From: Thuidium tamariscinum
Taxonomy: Eukaryota > Streptophyta > Bryopsida > Hypnales > Thuidiaceae
DNA: 64,000 bases
NCBI GenBank assembly: GCA_947034885.2
Contig: OX344751.2
Span: 6,200,001 to 6,264,000 of the forward strand
Direction: 5' to 3'
Shown here: piece after piece, positions 22,753 through 33,559 of the stretch
Position numbering within the stretch: the first letter of the stretch is position 1
Layout of the letters: every line of letters begins with the position of its first letter
The notes under the pieces: model-generated
Database searches by the model: none
What the model saw: only the letters and a program-made list of their open reading frames with translations
What the model was told of the DNA's origin: nothing
Program-made: the position numbers and the translations under genes

Positions 22753-24438
22753 ATGGCAGAAGAGGTGCAGGAAGGAAGGATTCTAGCCTTCCGGAATGTG
22801 AATCCGGTCGTGCCAACTGACGCACAAGACAAGAGGGAGCTGGAGGAAGACCTCAAGCAGATGGGCTGCGAGGGGTTCATGGCTCACCCCTGGAACCTGA
22901 AGGATGAGGCGATGGTGGAGGAGCTACTGGCCGGCCAGACCAACGAGTGGAAAGGGACGGTCCGGGCGCTGCCAAAGGAGTGGAGTGCAGCGATGTGGCG
23001 CAAGGTGTATGCCTTCGAGCAAGGAGGAGATGCGACGGGCACCCGGACGGACAAATTCCACCAAGGGAAGTTCCGCAGGCCCACCAACCCGAAGGACGGC
23101 TTTACAGTAGCAGAGTGTGTGTCTGCTAGACACAAGAGGCTACTGCGGTTCATGATGGCGATCTTGAACCCGGATAGACCTAGTAGGATTACGGTCACCG
23201 TGGCCAACACTGTCTTTGGTGCACTGTCGGGAGACAGGAAGATAGATTGGGGGTTAGTTATGAGGGACCGGATGGACCGAATGGTGAAAGGAATTGGGAA
23301 ATCTAAACCCTCTCCCATTTCACCATTCCTGTTTCATCTGTATCATTCGTTAGACCTCTTGAGAGAGAAGGAGATGGAAGCTTACGAGGTAGGGGCTGCA
23401 TTGATAGAGTATGAGATTGCAGACCCGGAAGCGGAAAATGACCAGGATGAGGAGGACTCCGAGGATGAGAGTCAGGAGGGGCATCAAGGAGGCACACAAG
23501 AAGTAGAGGAGGTTCCAGAGGTAGGAAGAGAGGATCCACCTCTAGAAACCCCTGTAGTAGCCGGGGAAGCCCAGAGGTTAGATCCGGTCTGGGAACAGGA
23601 TCCCTTGCTAAGGATCCTGCGAGACCTGGAAGATTTCAAAAAGCACCACCTAGAGGAGAGAGGGTTATTGCGGGCCATAAGCCAAGCCTTAGGCTCTATT
23701 CCCCCCTCCAAGATCATGGAGGTGTTGGGAGAATTGATTCAGGAGGCTCATGATAGTCGGGACAGAGAGGAGGTACTCCGGCTAACAAATCAGGTCTCAG
23801 CCCTGAGGAGGGAGCTCCATCACACTCAGGAGGAGCTGGATGAAGAGAGACGACTCACCACGCAGGCCCGGAACACACTCGGAGAAATCCGAGAGTTCAT
23901 CACGCATCCGGGTGAAGTCGTCAACAAAGCCATGCTTTTCGACAGGAAGGTCTTGGAAGCAGGCAAGATGGTGGGTCCTCAGATGCTTACAGCTCTGGTG
24001 GCCTACAACAAGAAAATGGAGGCAGCGCTGGAGAAGTGGCGGTCAGTAGTCACGGAGGTCCAAGCTAGTTCTGCTCCGGTCTCAGGACCGAAAGGGACAA
24101 AGATGGAGAAGGAGCAACCGAAGGATCAGCCACCACTAGCAGCTGTCGAGGTAGAAGCCGGCATATCTGAACCGGCGAAGGAAGAGGGAACCAGGACCGA
24201 CGCAGTGGAGGAGGAATCTGTCCCACCGGCCCGGATTGAAGAGCCCAGGGTTTCTCAACCCGAGAAGACCAAGGAGCCGGAACCCGAGCCGATTGTGTTG
24301 AGGGAGATAATCCGGGGAACTACACCACCAAGGGAGAAGACCAAGTTCATCACCTTGTTGGATGATTCTCCAAGCAAGTCATCACCCACGGTCATCACAC
24401 AACCAAAGACCGGAGGGGAAGCGAAGGCAACGGTGTAG
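22753..24438 (+). CDS. Plant-transposon-protein-like, coiled-coil acidic protein
   Basis: A 561-aa open frame. Residues ~120-210 hold RHKRLLRFMMAILNP..., ITVTVANTVFGALSGDRKID and SPISPFLFHLYHSLDLL. This layout (exposed-residue helices, 'GALSG.KIDWG') resembles the putative plant transposon protein domain (PF20167-like, from memory). Residues 225-280 are Glu/Asp-rich, 335-390 form a heptad-rich coiled coil (RREVLRLTNQVSALRRELHH type) and the C-terminal third is Pro/Glu/Lys-rich. No zinc knuckle, protease or polymerase motif. ATG context and high GC3 mark it as real coding. Role unknown; possibly a structural or packaging-like protein of a non-autonomous element. Confidence 0.55.
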   Translation: MAEEVQEGRILAFRNVNPVVPTDAQDKRELEEDLKQMGCEGFMAHPWNLKDEAMVEELLAGQTNEWKGTVRALPKEWSAAMWRKVYAFEQGGDATGTRTDKFHQGKFRRPTNPKDGFTVAECVSARHKRLLRFMMAILNPDRPSRITVTVANTVFGALSGDRKIDWGLVMRDRMDRMVKGIGKSKPSPISPFLFHLYHSLDLLREKEMEAYEVGAALIEYEIADPEAENDQDEEDSEDESQEGHQGGTQEVEEVPEVGREDPPLETPVVAGEAQRLDPVWEQDPLLRILRDLEDFKKHHLEERGLLRAISQALGSIPPSKIMEVLGELIQEAHDSRDREEVLRLTNQVSALRRELHHTQEELDEERRLTTQARNTLGEIREFITHPGEVVNKAMLFDRKVLEAGKMVGPQMLTALVAYNKKMEAALEKWRSVVTEVQASSAPVSGPKGTKMEKEQPKDQPPLAAVEVEAGISEPAKEEGTRTDAVEEESVPPARIEEPRVSQPEKTKEPEPEPIVLREIIRGTTPPREKTKFITLLDDSPSKSSPTVITQPKTGGEAKATV

Positions 24439-24510
24439 GTCCGCTCTATACTGAAGACCGGATCTGGATCCGGGTCACCAAGCCAGGGACCAGCCCGGAC
24501 TGCCGAGAGA

Positions 24511-24849
24511 GTGGGGGAGCAGACCCCGCAAAGCAAGATAGTGCACCACCCGCCCATCACCGGATTCAAGAAGAAGACCGCGGAGACATCCAAGGTGAAG
24601 CGGAAGGCCCGGGATGAAGAGGAAGAGGAGTCAGATGAGGAAGATGAGGACTCGGAGGAAGAGACCGACTCCGGTGATGAGTCGGAACAGTACTCAGATG
24701 CGGACCAGGCATTGGCAGAGACCACGAAGACCAGGGCCAGGGCGCGGGGTAAGACCAAACCGAAACCCAAGCCCATCAAGATGTACCGGTCTCCGAAGAA
24801 GCAGCCAGCCCGGAAAGGTGCGTCGCCTCTCAAGAAGGTGAGGAAATAG
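24511..24849 (+). CDS. Acidic then basic tail segment of the same unit
   Basis: 112 codons with a Glu/Asp-Ser cluster (EEEEESDEEDEDSEEE) followed by an Arg/Lys/Pro-rich end (RARGKTKPKPKPIKMYR). It continues the composition of the preceding frame and probably belongs to the same product or a downstream one. A nuclear or nucleic-acid-binding tail is plausible but unproven. Confidence 0.35.
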   Translation: MGEQTPQSKIVHHPPITGFKKKTAETSKVKRKARDEEEEESDEEDEDSEEETDSGDESEQYSDADQALAETTKTRARARGKTKPKPKPIKMYRSPKKQPARKGASPLKKVRK

Positions 24850-26050
24850 GGGGCATTAATTACAGGTAGATAGGAAGGCGGCTAAACCAAGTTATATTTA
24901 GGTTAGGAACTTTTGAACTTAGACCGGATCCAGATATGTAGGATCTGTGATCCTATTTTGTTGGTATTTTTGTAGTTTTGTGGAAGTCAACCTACCCAAG
25001 TTGTAGAGGAATGTGAGGTGGCATTCTTGGCGGCTGGTGTTGATTCCATTTGCACTTTTAGGTTTTCTTGCAGTTTAGTATTTAAACCCGGTTCGTAATT
25101 GAATCCGGGCGCGCATTATGTTATCTTACTTTCACAAGTTTTTGTGTTGCAAATACAAGTCAGAACCTTTCTGATTCACTCTGAAGTGGACTGTGTGCAT
25201 GGGACCTTGTCAAAGTCTTATGGTGATGGTTAGGATTGCAACCTTGTGTGGATAAGTGTGTGCCCGGATGGTCAGTTTATCCGGTCTCTGGACTTAAAGT
25301 GAATTCGGTTTTGATAGGGAATTTGTGTAGGATCCCACAGTGCTTTCTGAAACTGGTCTAGGGAGTATTTGATAGAGATAGACACTTGTAGAGTCTGGGT
25401 TTGAGATCGGGAGCGTCCGGCCAAATGCCAACTGAATGGTGATCCGGTCTCTGTAAAAGAAAGAAGGACTAAGTGAGGAAATTCAGCTCTCTTGCATAAG
25501 TTACCGCCCTTATTCTACCAGGGATTAGACTAACTGGTTCTTCCGTCGTTGTAGTCTTTGTTAGGATTAGGCAGGAGTGCTTGCGTGACCTGCTGGGTCG
25601 GATTAGTCCCGGTCCAGTTGTGAGGTATTCTGGTCTGTTTGTAGTAGTAGTTTCTTTTTACTCATAAGTGGAACTTCTGACACTTTAAAACTTGAAGGGT
25701 AGGAGTAAGCTTCCTTCCTAAACGCCCAAACAAGCAGATCCCTCTTGTTACCGAGGTTAAACTTACACTTGGTTACTATACTAGGGATTGGACCAGCTAC
25801 TAGTATCCGGTCTTTAGTCCCATATCTAGTGAGCGTAAGCATCAAGGTGGTGAACATACAGGTATAGATAGATAGACTTAGTTTGGAAGGATAAAGGATT
25901 GATCTGGTAATCAGGTCCAAGGAAATCTTAGGAACGTTGGAGACCAAGACCGGATCAGTCTTTTGCTTGGGTTTTGTTGTGATAACCACTAACGTATTCC
26001 GGTCTTTCGTCAACTTTCAACCAAATCTCTTGGGAACGATACACGAGTCA

Positions 26051-27918
26051 CTTTAAGGCTAATTTAGTGCATTCTAAAGCCTTAGAGAAGGAATTGTGCT
26101 TTCCTGTGCTACGACAGTACTAGTGGCTTAAATTTCTTATATAAATTATACATAGGAGTTTCGATTATTTTTTGTAGCCCATTTGCATTTTCTTTTATTT
26201 GGTTAGAGTGAGTTTCATTTTTAAAAAATGTAAGAGATCTTCATCTAAATTTTAGGTGTATAAGAAGATAAACATATCAAAGCATTAAATAATGGTACCA
26301 AATTTTTATATGCTAGAATGTACATTCCAATTCCATAATTTATATTTAATCATTTTTTTAGAACTTCATTAAATAGATTGGATATTCTAGAAAGTAAGTA
26401 AAGGGTTGGTCTTCATTCTTATTGTACATTAAAAGATGATTAAATTCAATAAAAAATGAACTTGTAGAAATTATGTATATATAAGAATATTTCATGTAAA
26501 TTGCATATTATATTGTTCCAATCAAATAATTATAATTTAATTTTGTCTTAATGTTTAGGATGTTTAGTAAAATTGAATTAGCTTTAAGAGCTCAAAGTTT
26601 AGGAAGCTACAATTTTGAATTTCCTATGTTTTTGAATTCCATTAAACATTAGCAACGTCTAAAATTATTTTAAGCATATTAGTCAGAGAAGCCAAAGCAC
26701 TTGATTAACCAAGTTTTACTAATGAATAACCACTTCAAGTTTTATTTCAATTCTTCATGAATAATTTTCAAAGGGCATGATGTACAAATTGTAATTTCTT
26801 TGTGCTTCTTGTAGGACGTATACAAATATTTTTAAATCATACGTTTTTTTCCCTACGCTTTTACATTGACGAAAATGTCTTTTACTGGATTTTTGTTCAT
26901 AGAATACAATGTCCCATTTATTTAGGATGATATAAATGTGGGAGTAGAATAAAATAATGAGCCCTACAATTTTTCTTCACTTGGTTTTATATCCTTTTTA
27001 AACAAAGGTTGGAAGACGTTGAATTGAGAACTTTAAAATTCCGTGGCAAAATGAAATTTGAAACAACGTCTACATTCTACGCGTTAAAAGTTTTCTCCTT
27101 ATTAAATTCTATGCCTTAAAGTTGACTAGTTCTAGACAACATAGTTGTAGGAGAATGTAGTTATTATTTAGAATCTAAAAATCTCAATAATTTTAATCCT
27201 TAAAATCTAACTTTTGAATCTTGAATCCTAAACTATAAATCCTAAAATCCTAGAAGAAGAAATCTTTGATTTTGATTTTGAAATCCAATAGTTTCATAGA
27301 AAGAGGAGTCATATTTTCCCTTATTATTCACCATTATCACGCAAAAACTATAATACTTACTTCGAAGCAAAAGGATTCGAAATATCCCTTTCAAGTTACA
27401 AACAATGTGGAACCTCAAAATTTACCTATAAGATTTTTTTCTAAACTTAAAGTATTGTCTATTTTAAAATTTGGGATTGTAGACTTTTTTCTGAATTGAG
27501 TGGCAAGGCAATATACAGTAGAAAGAATAACTGTGCTTTATTCCAATCATAGTACGGAACGGGAATTGAAATTCTTGAGAGAATTTTTTGCCATAATGAC
27601 AATGGAGAAAAGAAAAAGCCTGTCAAAAAGGAGGGAATAAAGGGAAGAGAAGAATTTGGATACAAGCTGAGGTCAATGATCCTCCATAACCTCGTATAAT
27701 GGCCAAAAAAAGAGTGGAATTTTGGCATTGGCTACATGCGGCGAAATGGACCTGTGCCCTTTTTGTAACAATAGAATGTAGTTTTAGAAGTACTTGTTCA
27801 AAAACATATCCTAAACTTCGAGATACTATCCATGTTTTCCCGGACACAAATGAAACGGAATACTATTTATGTTCAATCTAGCCATGAAGTGTCTTACAGC
27901 TTTAGGAACGGGCTGGAA
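26051..27918. other. Very AT-rich intergenic DNA
   Basis: No coding, repeat unit or RNA gene recognised. Short frames at 27.2-27.9 kb on both strands lack support. Confidence 0.45.
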
Positions 27919-28522
27919 TCATTCACCCGCGCCTACCTTTTTCCAATAACAGAAAAAGGAAGCCAACAAATTCCGATCAGCAACCAAGAAATTGCATGGG
28001 TTCCTTCCTAATTCAAACGTCTCCATTGCACTTGCCGCCTTCGTCCCTCCCGCCAAGAAATTATCATCATTCAACCTATATTCCAACTCCCTCCGGAGGG
28101 TGAGCGTTCTCTCATTTTCGTGAACACATTCTTGAGGCCGCTTGCTGCTCTTCCGTTTGCGCGCGGCGTGTTCTGCAAACGTTAGGTGTGCTGCGCATTT
28201 CGAAGGTTGTTTGTAGTACGTCGTAGAGTTCCGCGGTGTCGAAGGTTGTGGTGGAAAGCTTCGGTGACTTGGGTATGGCATACACGTTTCTTGTAGGCTC
28301 CGTAGGGTTTTCTGAATTCGCTCTGAACATTTCTGTTGTCGGATACTGGAGTCGCTCAGCAATCTTCGTCGACAGATGCATTTGCTTGTTCATTGTGTAT
28401 GCTAGCATCACGAACTCCAATGGTGCAAATTGCGATACATTGTTGTGTGCTACGATTGTGCTTTCGATGATCTGAGGGAATGCAAGAGGACTCCTATTTT
28501 CGCGCCGCAAAACCCGGAACAT
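27919..28522 (-). CDS. Unknown ORF divergent from the 945-aa gene
   Basis: Minus-strand frame from ATG 28,522 with moderate GC and sensible codon use (MFRVLRRENRSPLAFPQIIE...). A second frame takes over near 28,190 (PQECVHENERTLTLRRELEY...) and runs to 27,919. The shift is either a short unseen intron or a lesion. No domain recognised. It starts 48 bp left of the outermost palindrome, so the array 28,570-29,163 sits exactly between this ORF and the 945-aa ORF like a bidirectional control region. Confidence 0.4.
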
Positions 28523-28569
28523 AGAAGTGTTCGGTTGTACAGAATAACTTCCGCGAAATCCGGAGCTAT

Positions 28570-29163
28570 TTAGCTCGACTCGACCTAAATAAGCCGATTG
28601 TCACGTCCATGTTCATGTTGGGGACCCTTTTAGCTCGACTCGACCTAAATAAACCATTCATTAAGAATATATCCTATATCACTACTGTTTAGGTCGAGTC
28701 GACCTAAACTGGAGATCAGCTGAAACCCAAAAATTATCGCCATTTGTGATGAAGTACACCATTATTTTTTAATGTTATAAAAATGAATTACAATGAAGAG
28801 AGACTGAACAGTTTAGGTCGAATCGACCTAAATGGTAAATATATCAAAATGTCCGGTTTCTTGTTTTCCATTGTTAAAATGAAAATAACGTTACCTATTT
28901 AAAGATGGTTCTATTTACTCAAGATACGATTAGTGATGTGATGAGATAATATTGCCTTCTCCTTTAGATTAGATGAGTTTAGGTCGACTCGACCTAATTT
29001 ACAGTATACAGTTATGCTAGTTTAGAGACTATGTTATCTGCGTCTTCCAAGAAGTAATTGTGGTTTTTATTTACAATACATTGAATCTCTACTTGCTGAC
29101 GTTTTGGAAACAAATAATTTAGATTCTAGTGTATGATTGGTCATTTAGGTCGACTCGACCTAA
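28570..29163. promoter_or_regulatory. Array of six 19-bp palindromes in a divergent intergenic region
   Basis: Copies at 28,570, 28,630 (both TTAGCTCGACTCGACCTAA), 28,689, 28,813, 28,979 and 29,145 (all four perfect arms). Spacings are 60, 59, 124, 166 and 166 bp. The central base varies (C, C, G, A, C, C) while the arms are conserved, as expected of a dyad bound by a dimer. It fills the space between two divergent ORFs. Confidence 0.85.
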
Positions 29164-29251
29164 TTGTTTCATAGAAGAAGACTTTCTTTTGTGTTTCTAT
29201 TACCATTCAATTATAGCTAACGTGTGAGTCTGATTTTCTGATTCAGATATC

Positions 29252-32089
29252 ATGTCTTCCTCGATCATTCCAGGGGGTTCTATGGACTCTTCAGACGATG
29301 AGTTCCAGGTTCTCGAGGGAATGAATGTCGGCATTCCTGAGTGTGAAGGGCTGCCACGGCGACTTTGGAATACGATGTGTGTTACTCTGTACAACATTCA
29401 GGGCACGCTCGTCGGGGAGGGAACTTGTCATAGCGTGTCCTCAGACCTTGTCCTGGGTGCAAACGGTCCTCTTGGAGACACCCATGTTGCAATTCACATC
29501 TCAAAGACACACTCCAAAGAAGATATCCCCCGGGAGCGGGTCTATTCATTGATGGCATGGCCAATTGATTACGTGCATTGTCGAGGGGCTAGTCTTCGCG
29601 ACCACGAAGCCCGGGATAATTTCAACCGCCTCCAAGCAAGTATTTTGAATCCTCCATCACTGACATCTGCTCGACCTTACACAAGTGTCGTTCGAAATCC
29701 TCCACGTGAAGTTGGGTTGAGGGCGAAGGAACTTCTCACACAAGAGTCCATCAACGCTGTCTCCAGCAAAATCTGCTGCTCCGGAAATTGCATTCAGCCG
29801 TTTCCGAGGGAGAAGATAAAAGCATTTCGGGAACGCATGTACCAGGGTTCGACGTTCAAGTTTAGGGCCCATATGAAGACAGAAGTTTATAGGTCCGTGC
29901 ACCGTGATCCAAGTGGGAGGAAGATGGTTGTCGTGGAGGGGATCAGTGTGTGCATGCGGGCGTGGATGCTCATTTCTGGAGTCCCAGAGGCTACATTCTA
30001 TCGCTACCAAAGATATGCAAACAACAATCGAGAAGCAAGGGACCATGGCAACTTTGGTTTGCTGAAGCCAAGGCAACACACTGAACAGGCAGCGGCTACG
30101 CTAAAGTGCATCCTCGAGAACGAGGCAGACCACATGCCACATAAAACACGGAGTATGAAGTCTGGAGAGAAGGTGGTCTCTATGATTTTGCCATCTACCT
30201 TTCAATGGAAGGGGCAGATGAAAACAATCAATGAAACAAACGCTGCCTTCGGCTTGAGAGATATCTCCTTCTCCAATCTGAGTAAAATAAGGTCTAAGAA
30301 ATTATCTGAATTTGAAGTGAAAAAGCCAGGGGACAATTTTGCTAGATGTGCCACTTGTGATCAGTTGCAGGAGTTGAGGAAGAGTGCTTTGGCTGGATCT
30401 GTCAGTGCATTGAAGTGGTCACGTAGGTTGGACAAACATCTGGCTATCGCACGTGCCCACAGAGAGTACTACTACGCCAATCGATACTGCTCTTTCAATT
30501 CTCCGCATGAGTGCCTCACGATCATGCACGACAAGATGGATCATGCCAAGACGGCTTGCCCAGTATTCTCACACAAGAGTAAGGACACCGATGGCTTGGT
30601 GAAGTTGCCAATTTCTGTCACGGGCATGATTGCCCACGGACATGGTGACGTCCGGTATGCCCATTATGGCTTGGATATCTTCCCCCATGATTCAAACTAC
30701 ACTATCGGCTCCATGGCGAGGTTGTTACGAGATTTGGAGGAACCGCCAAAGTCTTCTTCAAGGATGTTGTTTGTGGGGTCAGGGTCCACCAACTTATTTC
30801 AAAGGGTTTTGAAGGGTGCAGAAATGTGTAAAGCATCACTACCGCCGCCACCACAAACCTTTGTTTTTGGAACACCATTGCCTCCGATTCTTAATGTGCA
30901 GATGGACAATGCCACAGGTGACAACAAGAATCGGTATGTTTTTTGTTTCTGGTCTCTTCTTGTCGCCAACAAGATTTTTCGAGAAGTTTACGTGAACTTC
31001 ATGATTGTTGGGCACACACACGATGACATCGATGCGTTTTTTGGGAGATGGAGTATGCTATTGAAGAAGGAGAATTTCCCAACAGTTCCAGCACTCATGA
31101 AATCGTTCATGGACGTGGAATCTATTCCAACTATTCCCCACCTCATTGAGGAGGTGCCGGACTTCAAGGGATTTATAGCAGGTTCATTTGTTGATGGTGA
31201 TGAGATCCTTGTTGGACATACAAAGCCACAACAAGTGAAGTTCTACTTGGATTCAAATGGAGTTCCAGTCATGAAGTACAAATTGCTTTGTACTGATCTT
31301 GAATGGTTAGGGGAGGATGGTAGAGGTATCAAGTTGTGGAAGGAAGATTCTGAGGGACATAGTCTGTGGCCTCGTGGAGTGCCATTGCCTGTTTCCCCCA
31401 AACCAATGAGAGGATTGGAGGACATTGAAAAAGGCATTGGAGGCTTTGTGAAGTATTGGGAGAACTTGTGTAATGCAGATCTCACAGGAGAGTGTCGGAG
31501 GCGTTATGAGCATGTTGTACACTATTGGCGTGATGTGAAGAATGCTTTGCAAGAACCACTACTTCCATGCATGGTTTTGAAGGACGGTTTCTGGCCAAGT
31601 ACTAGAGTTGAAGCCATTGCAGCCGATCAATTAGGAGAAGATGGAGATGAACTTGAGGAGTTTGGGGAGGACGATGCTTATGTTGGGCCTTTGCGTGGTC
31701 GTCCGCAACCATCTTTCAGGGTTGGTCGTGATCTCTTTGAAGGTTATTTTGTAGCAGTTTGTCCTGCAGATGGTGATACACGGCCAGTTTGGATTGCAAG
31801 GGCATTGTCTAATCCAGATTGCAACCCGGAGCACCCAAATTGTGTTCTCATCCAATACTTCCGTCCGACATCAAAAGACCAGGATGTGCGAGACTACTAT
31901 ACTGGTTGGGATAGTACAAGAGGTTTACGTTGGAAGGTGGACATAAATGATCCTCCAATTTGGGAGCATACTAATGCTTTGATGACAGCATGGAAGTCTC
32001 AAATCAAGAAAGATACTCGACAGTGCTTGTTGAAGATTCCAAGTGCTCAAATTGAAGTGATAAACCGGAGCCTTGAAATGTTCACTTGA
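29252..32089 (+). CDS. 945-aa DDE/RNase-H-like protein, probable transposase
   Basis: Intronless 945-aa frame. Cys pairs occur near residues 172-177 (CCSGNC) and 367-370 (CATC). Three acidic blocks have DDE-like spacing: IMHDKMDHAKTACP (~423), LNVQMDNATGDNKNRYVFCF (~549) and VGHTHDDIDAFFGRW (~585). The D-N-x4-NKNRY and GHTHxxID signatures match the DUF7869-type proteins found scattered in plants, protists and animals, which look like an RNase-H-fold transposase (my inference). A C-terminal Trp-rich module (GYFVAVCPADGD..., YTGWDSTRGLRWKVD) resembles a BAH/SAWADEE-like reader. No interruptions. It is flanked by palindrome copies on both sides and has an AATAAA at 32,297. Confidence 0.65.
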   Translation: MSSSIIPGGSMDSSDDEFQVLEGMNVGIPECEGLPRRLWNTMCVTLYNIQGTLVGEGTCHSVSSDLVLGANGPLGDTHVAIHISKTHSKEDIPRERVYSLMAWPIDYVHCRGASLRDHEARDNFNRLQASILNPPSLTSARPYTSVVRNPPREVGLRAKELLTQESINAVSSKICCSGNCIQPFPREKIKAFRERMYQGSTFKFRAHMKTEVYRSVHRDPSGRKMVVVEGISVCMRAWMLISGVPEATFYRYQRYANNNREARDHGNFGLLKPRQHTEQAAATLKCILENEADHMPHKTRSMKSGEKVVSMILPSTFQWKGQMKTINETNAAFGLRDISFSNLSKIRSKKLSEFEVKKPGDNFARCATCDQLQELRKSALAGSVSALKWSRRLDKHLAIARAHREYYYANRYCSFNSPHECLTIMHDKMDHAKTACPVFSHKSKDTDGLVKLPISVTGMIAHGHGDVRYAHYGLDIFPHDSNYTIGSMARLLRDLEEPPKSSSRMLFVGSGSTNLFQRVLKGAEMCKASLPPPPQTFVFGTPLPPILNVQMDNATGDNKNRYVFCFWSLLVANKIFREVYVNFMIVGHTHDDIDAFFGRWSMLLKKENFPTVPALMKSFMDVESIPTIPHLIEEVPDFKGFIAGSFVDGDEILVGHTKPQQVKFYLDSNGVPVMKYKLLCTDLEWLGEDGRGIKLWKEDSEGHSLWPRGVPLPVSPKPMRGLEDIEKGIGGFVKYWENLCNADLTGECRRRYEHVVHYWRDVKNALQEPLLPCMVLKDGFWPSTRVEAIAADQLGEDGDELEEFGEDDAYVGPLRGRPQPSFRVGRDLFEGYFVAVCPADGDTRPVWIARALSNPDCNPEHPNCVLIQYFRPTSKDQDVRDYYTGWDSTRGLRWKVDINDPPIWEHTNALMTAWKSQIKKDTRQCLLKIPSAQIEVINRSLEMFT

Positions 32090-32296
32090 GGTGTTATAGT
32101 TATGGTGACCTACTTCCTATAGTAGTGTCTAAGTTGCATCATATATGCCGTCGAATGTTATTATCACAGCAGTTGGTTTGGATTGGATTTGGTGTTGATT
32201 TGTCTCTGCTGTTAATTGTCTTACGTTGCATATCGGTTTCTAACAAACCATTGCATAAGGTGTTAGTTTAATTGCTTTGATTTTCCAAGTATTCTT

Positions 32297-32302
32297 AATA
32301 AA
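32297..32302 (+). terminator. AATAAA polyadenylation signal
   Basis: Consensus hexamer about 210 bp past the stop codon of the 945-aa gene, in T-rich 3' sequence. Confidence 0.5.
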
Positions 32303-32461
32303 GACTATTTTTGTAGCAAATGGAATCGTTACTGCAAGTTATCATTGACTACTAGGTACCTTCATCGTATTTTTGCATTCAGTGTATGAATGCTTGATGT
32401 AGAGGTTGAATAAATCCATAAATTACTGGATTTGTTGGTGTATTTGGTAAAGAGTTACGAT

Positions 32462-32749
32462 TTAGGTTGAGTCGACCTAAATTGCAACTTCTACATAGTT
32501 GTTCTTTAGAGGTGGAATCAAGTTAGGTTAATTCAAACAAAACAACAGTGCATTTGTGGATTAACGTTTGGAAGAGGATGCAATTTAGGTTGAGTCGACC
32601 TAAATTGTTAGCTCGATTCTAAACAGTTGAGCCCCCATCATTTTGTCTAGGATTATTGAGTGATGAGAGATTTTTTTATTTTTTTGAGTTCATTCAAATT
32701 GAATGGAATGTGTTTCTTCATCATTGCAATTTAGGTTCACTCATTCTAA
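32462..32749. promoter_or_regulatory. Downstream palindrome group
   Basis: Two good copies, both TTAGGTTGAGTCGACCTAA, at 32,462 and 32,585, plus two eroded ones at 32,523 and 32,731. The same TCGA to TTGA (CpG to TpG) change in both good copies suggests local duplication after the change, or shared ancestry. Confidence 0.7.
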
Positions 32750-33559
32750 ACAATTAAGCTTTTCATTAATTAAATGAAGATTTACAGCTACTATTCCAGG
32801 ATAATGTGTTCACTTTTCACTTTGGGGCTTCATATTTAATCAAGGTAATGTAGTTTGGTTGCATCCACTCAAACAATTTTTATTTTCAAATATCAAGAAG
32901 ATGTTGACAATTTTACTATAGTCACAGTAAAAGAAATTTAGATTTTCATTATTATTTATATAACTTCTTCTTTAAAAAATGACTAAATTATAAGAACTAT
33001 TGAAATCCATTGTATCAAAAATGTTGTATTTGAATTACATTTAATTCTAGTGAAGCTGTTGTAATGGATATTCTGCAGTAGGGAAGTCAAAAATGGTATA
33101 TGATCTTTGTTAAATATGTTTTAGTGAATAAAGCCGTAGGCTTAAATTGATTTTGTTGTAATTAGCTTTGACAAATAGTTATAATAGTATTAGGTATTCT
33201 ATAATTTTCTGAAAACACTTTGAATGTCATTAATATCAAGTTTGGATCTTCAATGAGCTTTCTTTTATGAGCTTATTTTTTTTTAATATTGATTTATTAT
33301 TTTTGAATTCTTGAGATAATTATTTCATTTATTTTCAAATAATGCTGACAAGTCTTTTTTGTGCTATTAACACAGGTTCTGGAGTATAGTTTCAGAATTT
33401 TAGAAGAGAATACTATTTTCACTCTATATAATAATGAAATTTTCACTTTCTACTTGTAAAACCTTATAAGCCTTATTTTATAAAGTGTTACTGTATTAGT
33501 GTCAATTGTATTCTGTAGAATTCAATTGTCAGGTCAACATATATTCAATTAGGACATAA
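32750..33559. other. AT-rich non-coding stretch
   Basis: No features recognised. Confidence 0.4.

Larger units (their letters stand above)
22310..26050 (+). mobile_element. Unclassified retroelement-like unit
   Basis: A block of markedly higher GC than its flanks, enriched throughout in GACCGG / CCGGTCT words (24,459, 25,278, 25,440, 25,806, 25,949, 25,997). It carries one long coding region of a type resembling the 'putative plant transposon protein' domain found in non-autonomous plant LTR elements. I could not find flanking long terminal repeats, a primer-binding site or reverse transcriptase. Main coding region looks whole; at most about one break. Age cannot be judged without LTRs. It could also be a domesticated or single-copy gene. 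Confidence 0.45.

Noticed and set aside
22310-26050. Complete LTR retrotransposon
   Set aside because: No pair of long direct repeats, primer-binding site or polymerase region seen.
29657-30079. Minus-strand frame opposite the 945-aa gene
   Set aside because: Antisense shadow; no start context, splice sites or domain.
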